Below, piece by piece: positions 41,017-49,171 of a DNA stretch of 64,000 nt. Each line of letters starts with the position of its first letter. The first letter of the stretch is position 1. Origin of the DNA: Xanthomonas sp. F10 (GTDB lineage: Bacteria; Pseudomonadota; Gammaproteobacteria; Xanthomonadales; Xanthomonadaceae); NCBI RefSeq assembly GCF_014206815.1, contig NZ_JACHNP010000001.1:2198456-2262455 (forward strand), written 5' to 3'. The position numbers were made by a program, and so were the translations under genes. The notes beneath the pieces are model-generated. The model saw only the letters and a list, made by a program, of their open reading frames with translations, did no database searches and was not told where the DNA came from.

Positions 41017-42693
41017 ATGAAAACGCGTGATGCACACCAGAACCACTCCCGCCTGCGGCTGGCGTTGATTCCCGGCTTGATGTTCAGCGCAATGGCGATG
41101 GCGCAGTCCGCAGGCACCGCAGCGGCGACGACCGACGCCACCGCCGCCAGCGCACAATGGCGCAGCACCTTCTCCGGCGGCACGCCGTTCGCCACGCACA
41201 ACCTCTGGGAAAGCGCCGGCGGCGGCTTCCTCAACACCCGCTTCGCGCCCGGCGAATGGCAGATCACCCCGTTCAACGCGGCGCGCCTGAAGACCGCGTG
41301 GACCTTCACCACGCAAGGCGACGTGTCGGCCACGCCGACCGTGCAGGGCACGGCGCTGTACGTGCCCGATTGGGGCGGCCAGCTGTATCGCATCGACACC
41401 GACCTGGGCAAGGCGGTGTGGCAGGTGAAGCTGTCCGACTACACCGGCATCGCCGGTTCGTTGTCGCGCAACAGCCCGGCGATCGCGCGCGACAGCGTCC
41501 TGGTCGGCGACCAGGCCAGCGGCACCGTGCTGGCGATCGACAAGACCACCGGCAAGCTGCTGTGGAAGACCCTGGTCGAATCCAACCCGCAGGCGCGCAT
41601 CACCGCCTCGCCGGTGATCTACGGCGACCGCGTGTACGTCGGCGTCTCCTCGGGTGACTGGGGCGGGCTGAGCGCCGGCTACAAGTACACCTTCCGCGGC
41701 AGCGTCGCCGCACTGGACCTGAAGACCGGCAAGCTGCTGTGGAGCTTCCGCACCGCGCCGGAGGGCTACACCGGTGCGTCGGTGTGGGGCACGCTGGCGA
41801 TCGATCCGCTGCGCCAGCGCGTCTACGCCACCACCGGCAACAACTACTCGGTGCCGACCGACGTGGCCAGTTGCGTCAAGAACGCCAACGGCGACAAGAC
41901 CGCGCAGCTGGCGTGCATGGCGCCGGACAACTACGTCGACTCGGTGCTGGCGCTGGACATGCGCAGCGGCAAGCCGGTGTGGACGCGCCGCCTGCAGGGC
42001 GCCGACGCCTGGTCGCTGTCGTGCCTGGTGGCGCCGACCAACGGCCTGTGCCAGGACCCGCAGGGACCGGACTACGACTTCAGCGGCGGCGGCGCCAACC
42101 TGTTCACGGTGATCCGCAACGGCAAGCCGCAGGCGCTGGTCGGTGCCGGCCAGAAGAGCGGCGTCTACTGGGCGTTCGACGCCGACAGCGGGCAGACCGT
42201 GTGGTCGACCCAGGTGGGCCCGGGCGGCACCGCCGGCGGCATCGAATGGGGCTCGTCGGTGGATCCGTTCGCCGCGCGCGTGTACGTGGCCATCAACAAC
42301 AACGAGCACACGCCCTACACCCTGGCGCCGGGAAACACCGAGACCTGGAATGCCGGCTCCTGGGCCGCGCTGGATGCGGCCAGCGGCAAGATCCTCTGGC
42401 AGGTCAAGGTGCCGGGCACCGACCCGGTGCAGACCGCGTTCGGCGCGGGCGGCCGCGGCCCGCTGGCCGCGTCGCCGGGCTTGGTCTATGCCGGTTCGAT
42501 GTCCGGCGCGATGACCGTGCTTGACGCCAAGACCGGCGCCACCCTGTGGAGCTTCGATGCCGGCGGTTCGGTGTCCAGCGCGCCGGCGATCGTCGATGGC
42601 GCGGTGTACTGGGGCGCCGGCTACAGTCGCTTCAACTTCGGCACCGGCGTCAACAAGCTGTACAAGTTCGTGCCGTCGAACCGGCGCCGCTGA
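41017..42693 (+). CDS. PQQ-type beta-propeller (PVA-dehydrogenase-like) exported protein
   Basis: 558 residues with a Sec signal ending MAMAQS. Eight propeller blades are suggested by repeated docking motifs such as WGGQLYRIDTDLGKAVWQ, GTVLAIDKTTGKLLWKT, GSVAALDLKTGKLLWSF and MTVLDAKTGATLWSF. This blade type is shared by quinoprotein alcohol and polyvinyl-alcohol dehydrogenases. There is no fused cytochrome c domain (no CxxCH), so electron transfer would need a separate partner. Several Cys (ASCVKN, LACMAP, LSCLV, GLCQD) may form disulfides. The catalytic Asp cannot be assigned by eye, so oxidoreductase activity is likely but not certain. Confidence 0.85.
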   Translation: MKTRDAHQNHSRLRLALIPGLMFSAMAMAQSAGTAAATTDATAASAQWRSTFSGGTPFATHNLWESAGGGFLNTRFAPGEWQITPFNAARLKTAWTFTTQGDVSATPTVQGTALYVPDWGGQLYRIDTDLGKAVWQVKLSDYTGIAGSLSRNSPAIARDSVLVGDQASGTVLAIDKTTGKLLWKTLVESNPQARITASPVIYGDRVYVGVSSGDWGGLSAGYKYTFRGSVAALDLKTGKLLWSFRTAPEGYTGASVWGTLAIDPLRQRVYATTGNNYSVPTDVASCVKNANGDKTAQLACMAPDNYVDSVLALDMRSGKPVWTRRLQGADAWSLSCLVAPTNGLCQDPQGPDYDFSGGGANLFTVIRNGKPQALVGAGQKSGVYWAFDADSGQTVWSTQVGPGGTAGGIEWGSSVDPFAARVYVAINNNEHTPYTLAPGNTETWNAGSWAALDAASGKILWQVKVPGTDPVQTAFGAGGRGPLAASPGLVYAGSMSGAMTVLDAKTGATLWSFDAGGSVSSAPAIVDGAVYWGAGYSRFNFGTGVNKLYKFVPSNRRR

Positions 42694-42726
42694 GCGCCCA
42701 CTGCGTCGCGTCACGCGGATCGCATC

Positions 42727-42758
42727 GCCTCTCCTGCGCAAGCAGGGGAGGCTTTTTT
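42727..42758 (+). terminator. Rho-independent terminator after the PQQ-propeller gene
   Basis: GCCTCTCCTGC and GCAGGGGAGGC form an 11-bp stem (one T-G wobble) with a GCAA tetraloop, followed by six T. The clearest intrinsic terminator in the window. Confidence 0.92.
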
Positions 42759-42948
42759 ATGCGTCGCGCATAACCCGCCATCACACGCAATGTGAGCAGC
42801 TGTCTACGAAACCGGCCTCCCGAGCGTGACGCCTGGCACGCAATCATCGTGGCGTCGTCCGTAGCCTCGGCAGGCACCCTGAACTCGGGTGCAACGGCAT
42901 CCGGTCCCCTGCCGGATGGTCTCGTCCCTCTTCGCAGAAGGAAGATCG

Positions 42949-44349
42949 ATGAATCGCAAGCATGCGTTGTATCTGGCGTTGCTGGCCGGCATTGCCGGCA
43001 TGTCCCCCGTCGCCATGGCTGCCACTCCCCCAGCAGCCGAGATGGACTCCGCCCCGGTCGAAGCGCGCCCGGATGCCGCCGCACTCGGCGGCGCGGAACT
43101 GCGCAGCCTCACCCCGGGCAGCGCGCACGCGCCGCGCCTGATCGACCTGGCCGCCCCCGACAGCAGCAAGGCCGCGGCGATGAAGCAGGCGCGCGGGCAA
43201 CAGGTCAAGAACGGCCAGCCGCTGCAGATCGGCTTCTCCCGCGACGTCGCCAAGCCCGAGATCAACCTGCGCCGCCTGCGTTGGCAGACCCTGCCCAACG
43301 GCGCCCAGGTGACCAGTTTCGAAATCGTCTCGGCCAACGCGCAGGCGCTGCGCGCGGCGCTGCAGCTCAGCGGCAGCGGCGCCCAGCCCGGCGATCCGGG
43401 CAAGGCGACGCTGCGCTTCGCCGGCGAAGACGGTCGCGTATTCCAGCAGAGCGGCGCCGATTTCGCCGGCAGCCAGCCCGGCTGGTCGGCGGTGATCGCC
43501 GGCGCGCGCATGGTGGTGGAGATCGAACTGCCGGCGGGCCAGTATCCGCAGGGCTTCGCTCTGAAGATCCCGCAGCTGTCGCACCTGGACATCAGCCCGG
43601 TCGCCAGCGACACGATGATGCGGCCGATGATCGGCGAGAGCGATTCGTGCGAGCGCGACATCGTCTGCCGCGCCAGTCCGACCTCCGGCTTCACCTCGGC
43701 GGCCAAGTCGGTGGCGCGCATGACCTTCACCAGCGGCGGCAGCACCTACCTGTGCACCGGCACCCTGCTCAACAACAGCAACTCGCCGAAGAAGCCGCTG
43801 TTCTGGACGGCGGCGCACTGCATCAGCACCCAGACCGTGGCCAACACGCTGCAGACCTACTGGTTCTACGACGCCACCACCTGCGGCGGCTCCACGGTCA
43901 ATTCCAACTACACCACGCTCGGTGGCGGCGCCTACCTGCGTCATGCCAACACCACCCGCGACACCTCGCTGCTGGAGCTGAAGAGTACTCCGCCCAGCGG
44001 CGCGTTCTATGCGGGCTGGAGCAGTTCGGCGATCGGCTCGACCGGCACCGCGATCGAAGGCATCCATCACCCCGCCGGCGACGTCAAGAAGTACTCGCTG
44101 GGCAAGGTCACCGCGCTGTCCAGCTCCATCGACGGCAAGTCGCCGCTGTACCGCGTGCAGTGGAGTACCGGCGTCACCGAAGGCGGCTCGTCCGGCTCCG
44201 GCCTGTTCACCGTCAACAGCAGCGGCGCCTACCAATTGCGCGGCGGCCTGTATGGCGGCACCTCGTACTGCAGCGCACCGAGCGATCCCGATTATTACTC
44301 GCGCTTCGCCGACGTGTATTCGTCGATCCAGCAGTATCTGAGCCCGTAA
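42949..44349 (+). CDS. Secreted trypsin-fold serine protease
   Basis: 466 residues: Sec signal (about 1-24, ending AMAA), a propeptide of about 200 residues, then a chymotrypsin-like catalytic domain from about residue 215. Triad: His in FWTAAHCIST, Asp in NTTRDTSLLELK, Ser in EGGSSGSGLFTV. Cys pairs (SCERDIVC, YLCTGT, TTCGGS, SYCSAP) fit lysyl endopeptidase-type enzymes of Lysobacter/Achromobacter, which have the same layout; the P1 preference of this one is not assigned. It is probably exported through the type II system. The start at 42949 is preceded by AGAAGGAAG; the 20-residue extension is rejected. Confidence 0.9.
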   Translation: MNRKHALYLALLAGIAGMSPVAMAATPPAAEMDSAPVEARPDAAALGGAELRSLTPGSAHAPRLIDLAAPDSSKAAAMKQARGQQVKNGQPLQIGFSRDVAKPEINLRRLRWQTLPNGAQVTSFEIVSANAQALRAALQLSGSGAQPGDPGKATLRFAGEDGRVFQQSGADFAGSQPGWSAVIAGARMVVEIELPAGQYPQGFALKIPQLSHLDISPVASDTMMRPMIGESDSCERDIVCRASPTSGFTSAAKSVARMTFTSGGSTYLCTGTLLNNSNSPKKPLFWTAAHCISTQTVANTLQTYWFYDATTCGGSTVNSNYTTLGGGAYLRHANTTRDTSLLELKSTPPSGAFYAGWSSSAIGSTGTAIEGIHHPAGDVKKYSLGKVTALSSSIDGKSPLYRVQWSTGVTEGGSSGSGLFTVNSSGAYQLRGGLYGGTSYCSAPSDPDYYSRFADVYSSIQQYLSP

Positions 44350-44483
44350 GCCAAGGTCCGGGAGGGCCGTACTCCCGCACCTGCGCCTAGGACAGGCCGT
44401 CTCACACGGGCGGCCTGTCCGTTTCGTACGCCGATGGCGCACACCGGCTACACTCGGCGCACTCCCTCACCGGCAGATGCGCA

Positions 44484-44651
44484 TTGGCCAAGCCCAACTA
44501 CTCCTTCGAGAAACGTCAGCGCGAGCTGGCCAAGAAGAAACAGCAGGAAGAAAAAGAAGCGCGCAAGCGCGAAGCGCGCGCCGCAGCGGCCAAACCGGCG
44601 TCCGACGATGCCGCCGCGCAAAACGACCCCGATACCGCCAGCGACGCTTAG
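44484..44651 (+). CDS. Small charged coiled-coil protein
   Basis: 55 residues, below usual gene-calling limits. From a TTG start: AKPNYSFEKRQRELAKKKQ, then a Lys/Glu/Arg helix (EEKEARKREARAAA) and an acidic Asp-rich tail ending DTASDA. The NYSFEKRQRELAKKKK opening is, as far as I recall, conserved among annotated small proteins of gamma- and betaproteobacteria. Third-codon positions are GC-rich as in neighbouring genes. The start could instead be a non-standard ATT one base earlier in context, but TTG fits the conserved AKPNYSF. The function is unknown. Confidence 0.7.
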   Translation: MAKPNYSFEKRQRELAKKKQQEEKEARKREARAAAAKPASDDAAAQNDPDTASDA

Positions 44652-44746
44652 GGCGACGGCGACGCAGCAGGCGGCTGCTGGCCACCGTGGCGCGTCTACC
44701 CGTCTGCCGGCCGCGCCTGCTCAACGCGACCTGCCCGGTCTTGGGC

Positions 44747-44920
44747 TCAACTGACCTTCTTGGCCAGCATGGTGCCCAGCACGAACAGCACCAGGGCGAT
44801 GGCGATGCCGGCCCAGAACAGGAACTTGGCGACGCCCATCGCTGCGCCCGCCACGCCGCTGAAGCCGAGCGCGCCGGCGATGAGTCCGATGATGGCGATG
44901 ATGATGGCCCACTTGATCAT
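44747..44920 (-). CDS. DUF1328 (YtjA-like) small membrane protein
   Basis: 57 residues, two membrane helices: IKWAIIIAIIGLIAGALGFS and KFLFWAGIAIALVLFVLG, separated by GVAGAAMGVA, and ending MLAKKVS. This is the complete DUF1328 pattern, formerly UPF0391. The function is unknown; it is often stress-induced. The ATG at 44920 is chosen; an 11-residue upstream extension in the same frame is unlikely. Confidence 0.9.
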   Translation of the reverse strand: MIKWAIIIAIIGLIAGALGFSGVAGAAMGVAKFLFWAGIAIALVLFVLGTMLAKKVS

Positions 44921-45079
44921 GATGCGGTCTTCCCGAAACGAGGACAGGCGCACGCCATAACGGCGTGCGGTGGCATCGGCAACGGCCGACGCTTGTCCGG
45001 GAGACTAGCCAGCGCGGCATGCGCAGGCGGTGAAACGCAGATGCACGCGCCGTACACGCGTGGCGCGGCGCGCGACCGC

Positions 45080-45663
45080 TCAGGCGGTCCCGTGCTGCGC
45101 GGTCTGCGGCGGTGACGACGCATCCGCCGGCAGGCTTGGCGGAAACCATTCCGCGCGGCGCAGCCAGCCGGCCAGGAACTTGGCGTCGGCCGGTCGCTCC
45201 GCCACCAGGCGCTGGTAGTAGGCGATCCGTTGCTGCCGGTACTGCGCATACACCTGCGCCGGGTCGGCGCTGGCCAGGGCCGCCAGGGTGGTTGGGCCCA
45301 TCGCGCCATCGACCACCACGTCCGTCGCGCCCAGTTGCTGCAGGACGCGCTGCAACAGCTCGATCGCCACCTTACCGGCGTTGACGTAGAAATCGAACAC
45401 GAGCTCGGCCAGGGGCTGCGAGGCGATCTGGTCGGCGCCGATCCCGTCCCAGTACACCTGCTTGTAGATCGCCGCAGCCTGCTGCACGGTCAGCGCGCGC
45501 AAGGCCTGCAGGGTCGGCGCCTCGCCCAGCAGCGCCTGCGCATCACGCTGGAAGGTGGCCAGGCTGATGCCGTAGTTGGTGGCGCCGCCCGGATTGTCCG
45601 GATCGTCAACGAAGCCGCCTTCGAAGCGCAGCAACTGCGGGAGATACAGGTCGACGAAGCCAT
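45080..45663 (-). CDS. GH108-type N-acetylmuramidase, start region frameshifted
   Basis: Intact from TTG 45634 (184 residues): LRFEGGFVDDPDNPGGATNY carries the Glu of the EGG motif of GH108, followed by a peptidoglycan-binding C-terminal domain (QLGATDVVVDGAMGPTTLAA). The only ATG with a good ribosome-binding site (AGGAG, 7 nt upstream) is at 45663, but it reads into another frame after two codons. One extra C there (ATG GCC TTC GTC GAC) would join it to FVDLYLPQLLRFEGG and give a normal 194-residue enzyme. So either a consensus error or a start-proximal frameshift. No signal peptide is seen, as in holin- or effector-type muramidases. Confidence 0.75.
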
Positions 45664-45754
45664 GGCGAACTCCTCGCGGACGATGCAGGTTGCCAACAGC
45701 GTGGCGCCCTCAGCAGTGCCACTCGGTTCCCGGGCACACCGGCAGCCCCCTAGC

Positions 45755-46744
45755 TCACGGCGTGGCCATTGGCGGCGCTGGCGGTGCTGGTGGCGCTGGC
45801 GCATTTTCCGGAAAACCCAGCGCCTGCTCGGCCGCACGCGCGGTCAGCGCCATGTCCGCCCAGGGCGGATGTGCCGTCGTAGGCGGCAGTTGGCTGCGCA
45901 TCAACCGCTGCGGATCGGTCTGGTCGGCGAAGGTGCCGCTCCAGGCCTGCGGCGTCTGCCACAGCGCATGCTGCAGCACGACCTGCATGTTGGCGATGGA
46001 GTGCCGCGGCAGCAGGTGCGGAAACCAGGCGCCGTTGACCTCGTAGGCGGTGCGGAACGCCTGCCCCACCGGCGCATAGCCGAACGTGGACGGCGGCAGC
46101 GACGGCACGTAGTCCCAGTAGTTGTAGCAGCGCGTGCTGTCGGCCGCGGCGATATGCGTGGCATAGACCTGCTCCCAGCTCGCGTCGCCGACCATCGGGC
46201 TGCAGAAGTTGATGTTGCGGCTGGGCAGCGCCGGCCGGCTCAGCGCCAGGTCCAGCGAGAACAGCTGGCTCAGCGCGCCACCCAGGCTGTGCCCGGTGAC
46301 GTAGACCTGGGTCGGCGCGAAGTGCTCCAGCAGCGCGAACAACTGCGCGCGCATCGAGGCGCGCATGGCGCCGCCCCTGGCGTCGTAGATGCCGTAGAAC
46401 CCGGCCGACACCTGCGGCACCGGCGTGGCAGTGCCGGCGGTGGGTACGAAGGCGGTGGTGGAGAAGTCCAGGTCCTCGTAGATGTCCAGGTCCGAGTCGG
46501 TGCCGCGGAACGCGAACAGATAGGTCCCGGCGGCGACCGTGGAGCGGAACAGCAGGCCGAACAGTTCCTCGCTGCCACCCAGCGGATCGCCGTCCCAGCC
46601 GGACCAGCGGGCGACCAGGCGGTAGTCGGACGGCGCAACAACCGGCTTGCCTTCGTAGGCGGCGTACGCGGCGATGCTGGCGGCTGCCATCGCCAGGGTC
46701 AGTTGCGGCGGCAACAGCGGTTGCGTCGCGGGAATCGCACTCAT
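45755..46744 (-). CDS. Class 3 lipase
   Basis: 329 residues, alpha/beta hydrolase of the fungal-lipase-like class 3 family. YLFAFRGTDSDLDIYEDLDF is the substrate-site region, VYVTGHSLGGALSQLFSLDL the nucleophile elbow (Ser in GHSLGG), and Asp in CYNYWDYVPSLPPS with a C-terminal His (HLLPRHS) complete a plausible triad. No Sec signal peptide is visible. The C-terminus is a short (PPA)n repeat. The GH108 muramidase follows 91 nt downstream on the same strand, so the two are probably co-transcribed, an association seen among secreted or type VI antibacterial enzymes. Confidence 0.85.
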   Translation of the reverse strand: MSAIPATQPLLPPQLTLAMAAASIAAYAAYEGKPVVAPSDYRLVARWSGWDGDPLGGSEELFGLLFRSTVAAGTYLFAFRGTDSDLDIYEDLDFSTTAFVPTAGTATPVPQVSAGFYGIYDARGGAMRASMRAQLFALLEHFAPTQVYVTGHSLGGALSQLFSLDLALSRPALPSRNINFCSPMVGDASWEQVYATHIAAADSTRCYNYWDYVPSLPPSTFGYAPVGQAFRTAYEVNGAWFPHLLPRHSIANMQVVLQHALWQTPQAWSGTFADQTDPQRLMRSQLPPTTAHPPWADMALTARAAEQALGFPENAPAPPAPPAPPMATP

Positions 46745-47057
46745 CGGCGAACGTCCTGTCGAAAGCGCGGCGCGCGCCGCGGGAACCGGCACACCTTCCC
46801 TGCGGAACCGTGGTCCGTCCGCCACGCTGCGGCCGCCATCGGGACGATGGCAAAGTGCAGCGGGGCGTGGTCGCTTAGTAGCATTGCCGATCCAGGCGGT
46901 GCTTCGATACGCATCGCATCGCGCGTCGCAACGCAGCACTTGTCTACGACACCCGCGCGCACTGCCTCTCCACATCCCCTGCACCCTCCCGTCACGGATC
47001 GCGCGCGCCGCGCCGGGCACAGTGCAGGCGGGCACTGTCGCCCGCTCGGAGATCCGC
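46745..47057. other. Intergenic region between divergent lipase and FMN-binding genes
   Basis: 313 nt. I see no repeat, hairpin with T-run or open frame with coding character. AGTAGCATTGCCGATCC around 46876 could be part of a promoter but is unconvincing. Confidence 0.35.
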
Positions 47058-47546
47058 ATGGCCAGCCCGCAGGAACTGGAAGAGAAATTCTGGAAGGCAT
47101 TGAAGTCCGACCGCACCGTGATGCTGGGCCTGGACGGCGTCGAGGACGGCCACGCCCGCCCGATGACCGCGCAGTTCGAGGGCGACCACGGCGGCCCGAT
47201 CTGGTTCTTCACCTCCAAGGACAACGCGCTGGTGCAGAAGCTGACGGAAAGCCAGCGGGTGATCGCGGCGTTCAGCGCCAAGAACCACGATCTGTTCGCC
47301 AGCATCAGCGGCACGCTCAGCGTGGACAACGACCAGGCGGTGATCGAGCGCCTGTGGAACGGCTTCATCGACGCCTGGTACGAACAGGGCAAGGATGATC
47401 CGAAGCTGGCGCTACTGCGCCTGGATCCGGACCACGCGCAGATCTGGCTCAATGGTTCCAGCCTGATGGCCGGCATCAAGGTGCTGTTCGGGATCGACCC
47501 CAAGCGCGACTATCAGGACAAGGTCGCCGACGTGCCGCTGCGCTGA
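47058..47546 (+). CDS. PNPOx-fold FMN-binding general stress protein
   Basis: 162 residues. LEEKFWKALKSDRTVMLGLD, RPMTAQFEGDHGGPIWFFTS and VIAAFSAKNHDLFASISGTL are the conserved parts of the general-stress-protein-26 branch of the pyridoxamine-5'-phosphate-oxidase-like split barrel. WLNGSSLMAGIKVLFG is the C-terminal Trp-Ser motif of the group. Homologues in Xanthomonas bind FMN or FAD without PNP oxidase activity. It has its own start ATG after GGAGATCC. Confidence 0.88.
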   Translation: MASPQELEEKFWKALKSDRTVMLGLDGVEDGHARPMTAQFEGDHGGPIWFFTSKDNALVQKLTESQRVIAAFSAKNHDLFASISGTLSVDNDQAVIERLWNGFIDAWYEQGKDDPKLALLRLDPDHAQIWLNGSSLMAGIKVLFGIDPKRDYQDKVADVPLR

Positions 47547-47729
47547 GGTAGACGCGCTCGCCACGCCGCCGTCGCGCCGGCTGCATGCGTGCAGCCGGGG
47601 CATCCCGCTCGGCAGGCCGGCTCCCGCCCGCCGGGCGCATCGCGTCTGCATGATGTCGAGAAAACCCGCCGCGCGTCATGCAAGCGGCGCATGGCGTCGA
47701 CCGCGCCGAAGCAACGGGTTATTCGGCCT

Positions 47730-48860
47730 TTAGCAGTCCACGGATCGCATCGCGCAGCACGGCTTCGTTGGCCCGCAGGGCACGATCGACCTGGTCTTCG
47801 GCCGCCGCCTCCGCCAGGCCTGCGCCTCCGCCGCGTCGCCGTGCCGCACGGCCATCAATGCCCGGCAGCGCGGGCGCAACGCAGGCGCGATCCAGTCCGC
47901 CTCCGCCGTCAGTCCCGCATCCAGCATCTCCATCTCGGCGCTTCCTGCCATTGCCCGCGAAAATGCGAATTCGCACCGCAGCAGCATGACCAGCGTCTCC
48001 CAGTGCGCGGCAGCGTGCCCCGTCTCGGCGAGGCGCTGTTCCATCTGCGGTTGCAGTTCCGCCGCTTGCCGCCACTGACCACGCTGTTGCGCTGCCTTCA
48101 ACGCAAACCAGCTGTGGCACAAGGCCAGATCGCTGCGTGCCAGCACGTCCAGGCGGGACGACGGCAGCCTGTCCGCAGTGACGCCCTTGCACGTCCACCC
48201 ATTGAGTTCGGCAAGCACGTACGCCGGGGCATCCGCGTCGTGCCACCGCGCCACATTCACCCATTGCAAGCCGTCGGTTGCGCCCGACCGCCCCTGCACC
48301 GGCAACAGATTGATCAGTGCGACCGCGAAGTTGAGGACGCCGATGCCAACGCAGAATGCGCCCAGGTTGCTGTCGAGGCCGGCGCCTCGCGCGGCAAGCC
48401 ATGCGATCGACGCCACCAGCAGATTGGCCGCCGGCCCGCCGACGATCGTCAATCGATACTGCCGGCACAGCGACAGGGAGGGATCCGGCACGGGCAGCAC
48501 GAAGCCGATCGGATGGCCGGGGCGCACGCGCCGCCAACGCATCCTCCAGCCACGGCGGCGCGCATGCAGTTGCAGCGGGCCGATATGGATCAGGTAGACG
48601 GTCATGCCCGCGGCACGCGCCGCCAGCACGTGGCCACACTCGTGCAGCGCCACCGTCGCCATGCCCGCCAGCGGAAGACTGAGCAGGATCACCGGCAACT
48701 CGACCATGCCCGGTGCCCAGACGCCCTGGACCAGGGCGATAGCGCCGACCGCCATCGCCGAGACGCCGATCAGCAACAGCACGCCCTGCACGCCTGTCAG
48801 GAGCCGATTGAGCCAAGGCGATGGCGTCCACACCCCGCGTGTTGTCCCGGCCGAACTCAT
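47730..48860 (-). CDS. M50-type membrane metallopeptidase (C-terminus probably frameshifted)
   Basis: As read, 376 residues. LNRLLTGVQGVLLLIGVSAM and PVILLSLPLAGMATVALHEC begin the membrane part; ALHECGHVLAARAAG has the HExxH zinc site of site-2-protease/M50 enzymes, TIVGGPAANLLVASIAW and VALINLLPVQGRSGATDG the NxxPxxxxDG-like second site (Asp of ATDG). The last part of this frame turns Arg-rich (AWRRRRPKTRS), whereas the neighbouring frame reads LAEAAAEDQVDRALRANEAV and ends at 47719; one extra G at about 47820 would join them into a 380-residue protein. The gene is coupled (ATGA) to the small gene upstream. Confidence 0.8.
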   Translation of the reverse strand: MSSAGTTRGVWTPSPWLNRLLTGVQGVLLLIGVSAMAVGAIALVQGVWAPGMVELPVILLSLPLAGMATVALHECGHVLAARAAGMTVYLIHIGPLQLHARRRGWRMRWRRVRPGHPIGFVLPVPDPSLSLCRQYRLTIVGGPAANLLVASIAWLAARGAGLDSNLGAFCVGIGVLNFAVALINLLPVQGRSGATDGLQWVNVARWHDADAPAYVLAELNGWTCKGVTADRLPSSRLDVLARSDLALCHSWFALKAAQQRGQWRQAAELQPQMEQRLAETGHAAAHWETLVMLLRCEFAFSRAMAGSAEMEMLDAGLTAEADWIAPALRPRCRALMAVRHGDAAEAQAWRRRRPKTRSIVPCGPTKPCCAMRSVDC

Positions 48861-49171
48861 GGCCGGCTCCGCGCGGCACCGAGCGGCCGCTTGCCACGCC
48901 GGAACCGCGCGGCGCACGCATGCGCATGCGCCGCCAGCAGGGCGCCACCTTCATGGACGGCGATCGTCGCCAACGGCGCCAGCAAGCAGATCAGCCTCGG
49001 CGCCAGCGCGGACACGACAGCGATCGGCGCCCGCGTCGGCGCATGCTGTCTCGCACTGCTGGCTGCGCCGACATCCCGTCGCATCGCCCGGTGGCCGAGC
49101 ATCGCTGCGGCACCCGGCCGCTCTGCCGCACGTGTCGACCAATCACTGGCTGGATCACGCAACGGCGCCAC
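48857..49171 (-). CDS. Unknown small protein between HDOD and M50 genes
   Basis: Up to 104 residues from a GTG immediately after the HDOD stop; an internal ATG (before LGHRAMRR) would give about 81. Most of it is Arg/Ala-rich, but LICLLAPLATIAVHEGGALL is hydrophobic and resembles the HExxH region of the adjacent M50 protein (ATVALHECGHVLAARA), with the second His replaced by Ala. It ends with an ATGA overlap into the M50 gene, which favours a real, co-translated gene. It could be a degenerate duplicate or a chance resemblance. Confidence 0.45.
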   Translation of the reverse strand: MAPLRDPASDWSTRAAERPGAAAMLGHRAMRRDVGAASSARQHAPTRAPIAVVSALAPRLICLLAPLATIAVHEGGALLAAHAHACAARFRRGKRPLGAARSRP

